Shown here piece by piece: positions 22,110-24,785 of a DNA stretch of 24,785 bases. Below the pieces are notes generated by a model. It saw nothing but the letters and a program-made list of their open reading frames with translations, had not been told where the DNA came from and did no database searches. How positions within the stretch are numbered: the stretch's first letter is position 1; each line of letters opens with the position of its first letter. The translations under genes and the position numbers were made by a program. Source of the stretch: Spirochaetaceae bacterium UBA4077 (GTDB lineage: Bacteria > Spirochaetota > Spirochaetia > Treponematales > Rectinemataceae); assembly GCA_002383375.1 (NCBI GenBank), contig DFYR01000062.1:23186-47970 (forward strand), given 5' to 3'.

Positions 22110-22139
22110 TTGACCTTGGCCGAGAGCCGCAGGTATCAT
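22110..22139 (+). promoter_or_regulatory. Promoter of tRNA-Leu
   Basis: TTGACC (22110-22115), an 18-base spacer, and TATCAT (22134-22139). Transcription would start near 22146, six bases before the tRNA's first base. Confidence 0.65.
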
Positions 22140-22151
22140 AGCCACTGTGTC

Positions 22152-22237
22152 GCCGGGGTGGTGGAATTGGTAGACACCAGGGACTTAAAATCCCTTGCTG
22201 CGCAAGCGGCGTGCCGGTTCGAGACCGGTCCCCGGCA
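22152..22237 (+). tRNA. tRNA-Leu (TAA)
   Basis: An 86-base class II tRNA: acceptor GCCGGGG/CCCCGGC, anticodon stem AGGGA/TCCCT around CTTAAAA, a long variable arm, and T arm GCCGGTTCGAGACCGGT. The anticodon TAA (22186-22188) reads UUA/UUG leucine codons. The discriminator is A at 22237, as expected for tRNA-Leu. CCA is not encoded. Confidence 0.96.
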
Positions 22238-22482
22238 TTCGCATCCCCGTTTTAGAGTTCTAGCCTGCTTCCGCAGGCCAGCCAGTTAACAATGCCAGAC
22301 ATTGCCCTAGCCAACGCTACGTATCCAGTGAGCCTGTTCCCTGGAAAAGCCTTACATGCTTGACTAGACAATACTGCTAATATCGCGAGGCGCAAGCCTA
22401 CGGTCTCTAGGGATGCAAAGAGGTGGAATCTTCGGAATAGGCATAGGTGACGGCATAGAAAAATCAGGCTTCACCGCTTTCC
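22238..22482. other. 245-base intergenic region after tRNA-Leu, no gene seen
   Basis: No credible reading frame is present. A 6-bp hairpin GCCTGC/GCAGGC with loop TTCC lies at 22263-22278; it lacks a T tract, so it is at best a weak terminator for the tRNA. The rest shows no repeat or recognisable RNA gene. Confidence 0.5.
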
Positions 22483-22911
22483 TTATAAGCGGCAGGCCAG
22501 TTCGTCCATCCTTCTAAGGCGACGCGAAAGGTCCCTCGCCAGGTTCATCACCAGCATAGCGAAGGTCTTGCAGTCCAGTTTGGATATCTCGTAAAGAGCG
22601 CGGTTCGATATGGTAACGACCTCCAGCGGTTCCAGCGCCGTAATCGTGGCAATGCTGGGCATTATATCGATAAGTTCCATCTCGCCGAAGGTCTCGCCTT
22701 CTTCAAGCTCGGCGATGGCGATGCCCTGTTTGGAAACCTCGACCTTGCCGATTACAATAAAGTAAATTTTATCGTTAGGGTCGCCTTCCCTGACCGGCCT
22801 ATCCCCCGCATCGTAGCGGGCATAGCCGAAAAGCGGTTTTATTCGTTCGATCTGGTCCGGAAGCACCCCGCCGAAGAGGGAATATTTTTGGAGTGCGTTC
22901 GTATCGATCAT
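22483..22911 (-). CDS. Stand-alone cyclic-nucleotide-binding domain protein
   Basis: A 142-residue protein consisting of little more than a cyclic-nucleotide-binding beta-barrel and C-terminal helices; there is no helix-turn-helix, so it is not a CRP-type transcription factor. The barrel shows FGGVLPDQIERI, YFIVIGKVEVSKQG and the phosphate-binding cassette FGEMELIDIMPSIAT at 75-89. In cAMP binders the cassette reads PRxAT; here the arginine position is S86, so cyclic nucleotide binding is doubtful. GGAGAGG precedes the ATG at 22911. It is preceded by 99 bases of non-coding DNA, so it may have its own promoter. Such proteins can act as regulatory subunits or partners; the role here is unknown. 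Confidence 0.85.
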   Translation of the reverse strand: MIDTNALQKYSLFGGVLPDQIERIKPLFGYARYDAGDRPVREGDPNDKIYFIVIGKVEVSKQGIAIAELEEGETFGEMELIDIMPSIATITALEPLEVVTISNRALYEISKLDCKTFAMLVMNLARDLSRRLRRMDELACRL

Positions 22912-22959
22912 GGCGCCTCTCCTTGGCTTTGTTCGGGGAGGCCGCGATCGGCGAACCCC

Positions 22960-22972
22960 ATACTTCTAGTAT
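22960..22972. promoter_or_regulatory. Small inverted repeat upstream of the cyclic-nucleotide-binding gene
   Basis: ATACT-TCT-AGTAT is a perfect 5-bp inverted repeat. It overlaps a possible minus-strand -10 TATACT (22973-22968), but no matching -35 is found. It could be an operator; support is weak. Confidence 0.25.
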
Positions 22973-23010
22973 ACAACAAAAATGAGATTTCTGCCCTCTT
23001 GTTTTAGTTT

Positions 23011-23952
23011 TTACGCGTTAGCCACGCCGAAGGGCACATGGACGCAGGCGGCCATGGGACCCGCATCTTCAAAGTGCCGCAGTTGATCGTCGAAGAACAG
23101 ATGGGGCTTGAAGGCTTCCAGGATTCTGCGTTTTTCGATGCCACCAAGAAAGAAAATCTCATCGGTAAAAATCCCCCAACGCTTCAGGGTGTTGATCACC
23201 CTTTCATGGGCCGGGGCGTTTCGGGCGGTGATTATCGCGGTGCGGATCCTTGTCATAGGCCCCCCCTCGATCCCGGCCGAGCCCGTCGAGCCGGTAAAGC
23301 GTTGATGCTGCTGCAGAGCAGCCAGTTTTTCGAAAAAAGGCTTCATGGGTCCGGGATCGAGGGGGGTTTCGGCCTTGCGAAGCTCCATTTCGGCAAAGCG
23401 CTCCTGCCCGCCGGGCGAGCGATAGAGCCTTTCTGCCTCGTCCCCGGCTATCACCCCGTCGAAATCGAAGGCCACCCTAAGCTCCCCGTCCTCGTCCTCC
23501 CCGAAGCCCGGGGAAAGAATGAGCCCGGCGGGCAGGCCGTCATCGACGGCCGCCTTTACGTCCTCGGTATTCGTCGAGAGAAAGAGGGCCGCACCGAAAG
23601 CGCCGATATAGGGATATGGGGAACGCCCGTCCAGGAAGGCGGCGCGGATTATATCCAGATCATAGTGTCGTATGGATTTGAAAATCCGAATCCCCGCCTC
23701 CGGGTCGTTTCGCGAAAGCAGCACCACTTCCGCCGGCCCCTGTCCTTGGGCATAGCCTCTATTGAGTGAAAGAAAGCGCTTGACGAACCAAAAGGCGTTA
23801 CCCGGTTCGAGGACATCCTCGCTGCGGGCGCTCATCCACTCGCGATAAGCATTTTCTCCTTTCATCCTGAAGATTTCATCGGATTCGGTCAGGTTGAAGA
23901 GGGCGCTGGAGGAGACGGCGATGACGATTTTGCTTTCGATGGGGTACGACAC
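23011..23952 (-). CDS. Cytosolic-type 5'-nucleotidase (PF06189 family)
   Basis: A 313-residue enzyme of the bacterial 5'-nucleotidase family PF06189, expected to release nucleosides from nucleoside monophosphates in the cytoplasm. Typical stretches are IAVSSSALFNL at the start, LLSRNDPEAGIRIFKSI at about 78-94, FLSTNTEDV and the HAD-like VAFDFDGVI at 160-168, then TAIITARNAPAHERVI and LFFDDQLRHF near the end. It starts with GTG (23952); the next in-frame Met is residue 30, past conserved sequence. The start lies eight bases after the permease stop, with a purine-rich GGGAGG somewhat far upstream. Pairing with a nucleoside-type ABC permease suggests a nucleoside/nucleotide salvage operon. Confidence 0.88.
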   Translation of the reverse strand: MSYPIESKIVIAVSSSALFNLTESDEIFRMKGENAYREWMSARSEDVLEPGNAFWFVKRFLSLNRGYAQGQGPAEVVLLSRNDPEAGIRIFKSIRHYDLDIIRAAFLDGRSPYPYIGAFGAALFLSTNTEDVKAAVDDGLPAGLILSPGFGEDEDGELRVAFDFDGVIAGDEAERLYRSPGGQERFAEMELRKAETPLDPGPMKPFFEKLAALQQHQRFTGSTGSAGIEGGPMTRIRTAIITARNAPAHERVINTLKRWGIFTDEIFFLGGIEKRRILEAFKPHLFFDDQLRHFEDAGPMAACVHVPFGVANA

Positions 23953-23960
23953 TTATTCTG

Positions 23961-24785
23961 TCAGCGCCTCCCTGAATCGTATATCTGGCCGGCTGCCTTA
24001 GGCCCCACCGATTTGCCGGCGAAGACAACCAGCGCAACGATGGTGAGTACGTAAGGCAGGGCATAGAAAAACTCGCCGGGCAGGCTGGCCAGAAAGGTAA
24101 TGTCCTTGGCATAGAATGAAAGGGCTGTGGAAAAGCCGAAGAACAGACCCGCCCCCAGTACGCCGAAGGGGTTCCACTTTCCGAAGACTAGTGAAGCCAG
24201 GGCGATGAATCCGGTGCCGTGGATGGACACAAGGGTGTACTGGATATCGGCGGTAAGCACCATGATACCGCCGGCGAGGCCCGCGAGGGCTCCCGACGCC
24301 ATGACGCCAAAGTACCTCATCCATGCTACGTTGATGCCCATGCTCGCCGCCGCCTGTGGATGCTCGCCACAGGACCGTAATCTTAGGCCGAAGGGCGTCT
24401 TGTAGACGAGAATCCAGGTAAAGAAGACCAGGAAGATCGCCAGGAAGAAAGTAGGATAATTCTCTATGAAAAGCATCCTACCCAATACAGGAATTTTTTC
24501 GAGCAAGGGCACAGTCACCTTCTGGATGCCGTTGGAAAAAGACCTTGTCCGCTGCTGGCGGAAGATAATCTGGCAAAGATAGACCGTAAGCCCGCCCGCC
24601 AGGATATTGAGCGCCGTTCCCGATATGGTCTGGTCGGCATTCATGTTGACGCTCGCCACCGCATGGAGAAGGCTGAAGACAATGCCGGCGACCAGGCCTG
24701 CAGCCAGGCCGAGCCAGGGCGCCAGGGCTGTGGAATCTTCCAGGAGCACGGTAACCGTGGCGGCCGAGAAGGCACCCACCATCAT
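23961..24785 (-). CDS. ABC transporter permease, nucleoside/simple-sugar type (5' end outside window)
   Basis: The C-terminal 274 residues of a BPD_transp_2 membrane permease; the first residues seen, MMVGAFSA, match an internal position of the family (after the usual first span), so about 40-60 residues lie beyond the window edge. It is strongly hydrophobic with multiple spans, and carries the loop CGEHPQAAASMGINVAWMRY and the glycine-rich ASGALAGLAGGIM typical of permeases working with BmpA/PnrA-type purine-nucleoside binding proteins. The following 5'-nucleotidase, eight bases downstream, supports nucleosides as substrate. Simple sugars are the alternative. The ATPase and binding protein are presumably upstream, outside the window. 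Confidence 0.85.
   Translation of the reverse strand: MMVGAFSAATVTVLLEDSTALAPWLGLAAGLVAGIVFSLLHAVASVNMNADQTISGTALNILAGGLTVYLCQIIFRQQRTRSFSNGIQKVTVPLLEKIPVLGRMLFIENYPTFFLAIFLVFFTWILVYKTPFGLRLRSCGEHPQAAASMGINVAWMRYFGVMASGALAGLAGGIMVLTADIQYTLVSIHGTGFIALASLVFGKWNPFGVLGAGLFFGFSTALSFYAKDITFLASLPGEFFYALPYVLTIVALVVFAGKSVGPKAAGQIYDSGRR

Noticed and set aside
22249..22257. GTTTTAGAG, resembling the start of a type II CRISPR repeat
   Set aside because: It occurs once; no repeats, spacers or cas genes are nearby.
22083..22289. 68-residue open frame over tRNA-Leu
   Set aside because: It spans the whole tRNA gene and has no ribosome binding site or family resemblance.
22360..22388. TTGACT followed by TAATAT as a promoter after tRNA-Leu
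   Set aside because: The spacing is only 12 bases, and it would point into the 3' end of a minus-strand gene.

Overview
The window is GC-rich, densely coded bacterial chromosome with about 20 protein genes and three tRNA genes. I see no transposase, integrase, phage gene, rRNA or CRISPR array, and no gene-free stretch longer than 300 bases. The gene mix (an Rsm22-type methyltransferase, a PF06189 5'-nucleotidase beside a nucleoside-type permease, a stand-alone cyclic-nucleotide-binding protein) would fit a spirochaete or another anaerobe, but this taxonomic guess is weak and rests on memory of gene content only.

Layout. 1-2464: the 3' part of an L-threonine 3-dehydrogenase gene, an Rsm22-family methyltransferase, then tRNA-Asp(GTC) and tRNA-Pro(CGG), each followed by its own intrinsic terminator. 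2525-3559 (minus): an S66 LD-carboxypeptidase resembling MccF. 3781-4578 (plus): an IclR-family regulator, possibly leaderless. 4550-10826 (minus operon): an IolD/acetolactate-synthase-like ThDP enzyme, a RpiB/LacA/LacB-type isomerase, a fused transketolase, and a Gfo/Idh/MocA oxidoreductase carrying a C-terminal SCP2-like domain. 11086-14568 (plus operon): a complete ribose-type ABC importer (binding protein, double ATPase, permease), followed by a TauE/SafE exporter. The two operons diverge from a nearly mirror-symmetric control region in which both promoters have a TTGACW -35, a 17-bp spacer and a TACAAT -10 embedded in the same palindrome, TTGTACAA.

15401-21152 (minus operon, gaps of 0-16 bases or overlaps): nagA, alr, dapF, an M20 deacetylase/desuccinylase-like gene and lysA. 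This looks like cell-wall amino-sugar and diaminopimelate/lysine metabolism. The DapF protein has Ser at both positions where the family has its catalytic Cys. 21262-22068: a Cof-type HAD phosphatase. 22152-22237: tRNA-Leu(TAA). 22483-24785 (minus): a stand-alone cyclic-nucleotide-binding domain protein, a 5'-nucleotidase, and the 3' part of a nucleoside/sugar ABC permease.

The best candidate for an undescribed system is 4550-15404: a co-regulated import and catabolic locus for an unknown polyol, cyclitol or acidic sugar. It has a transketolase and an isomerase but no kinase and no aldolase. With the TauE/SafE exporter alongside, a sulfonated sugar that needs no phosphorylation is one testable possibility; this is inference, not proof.
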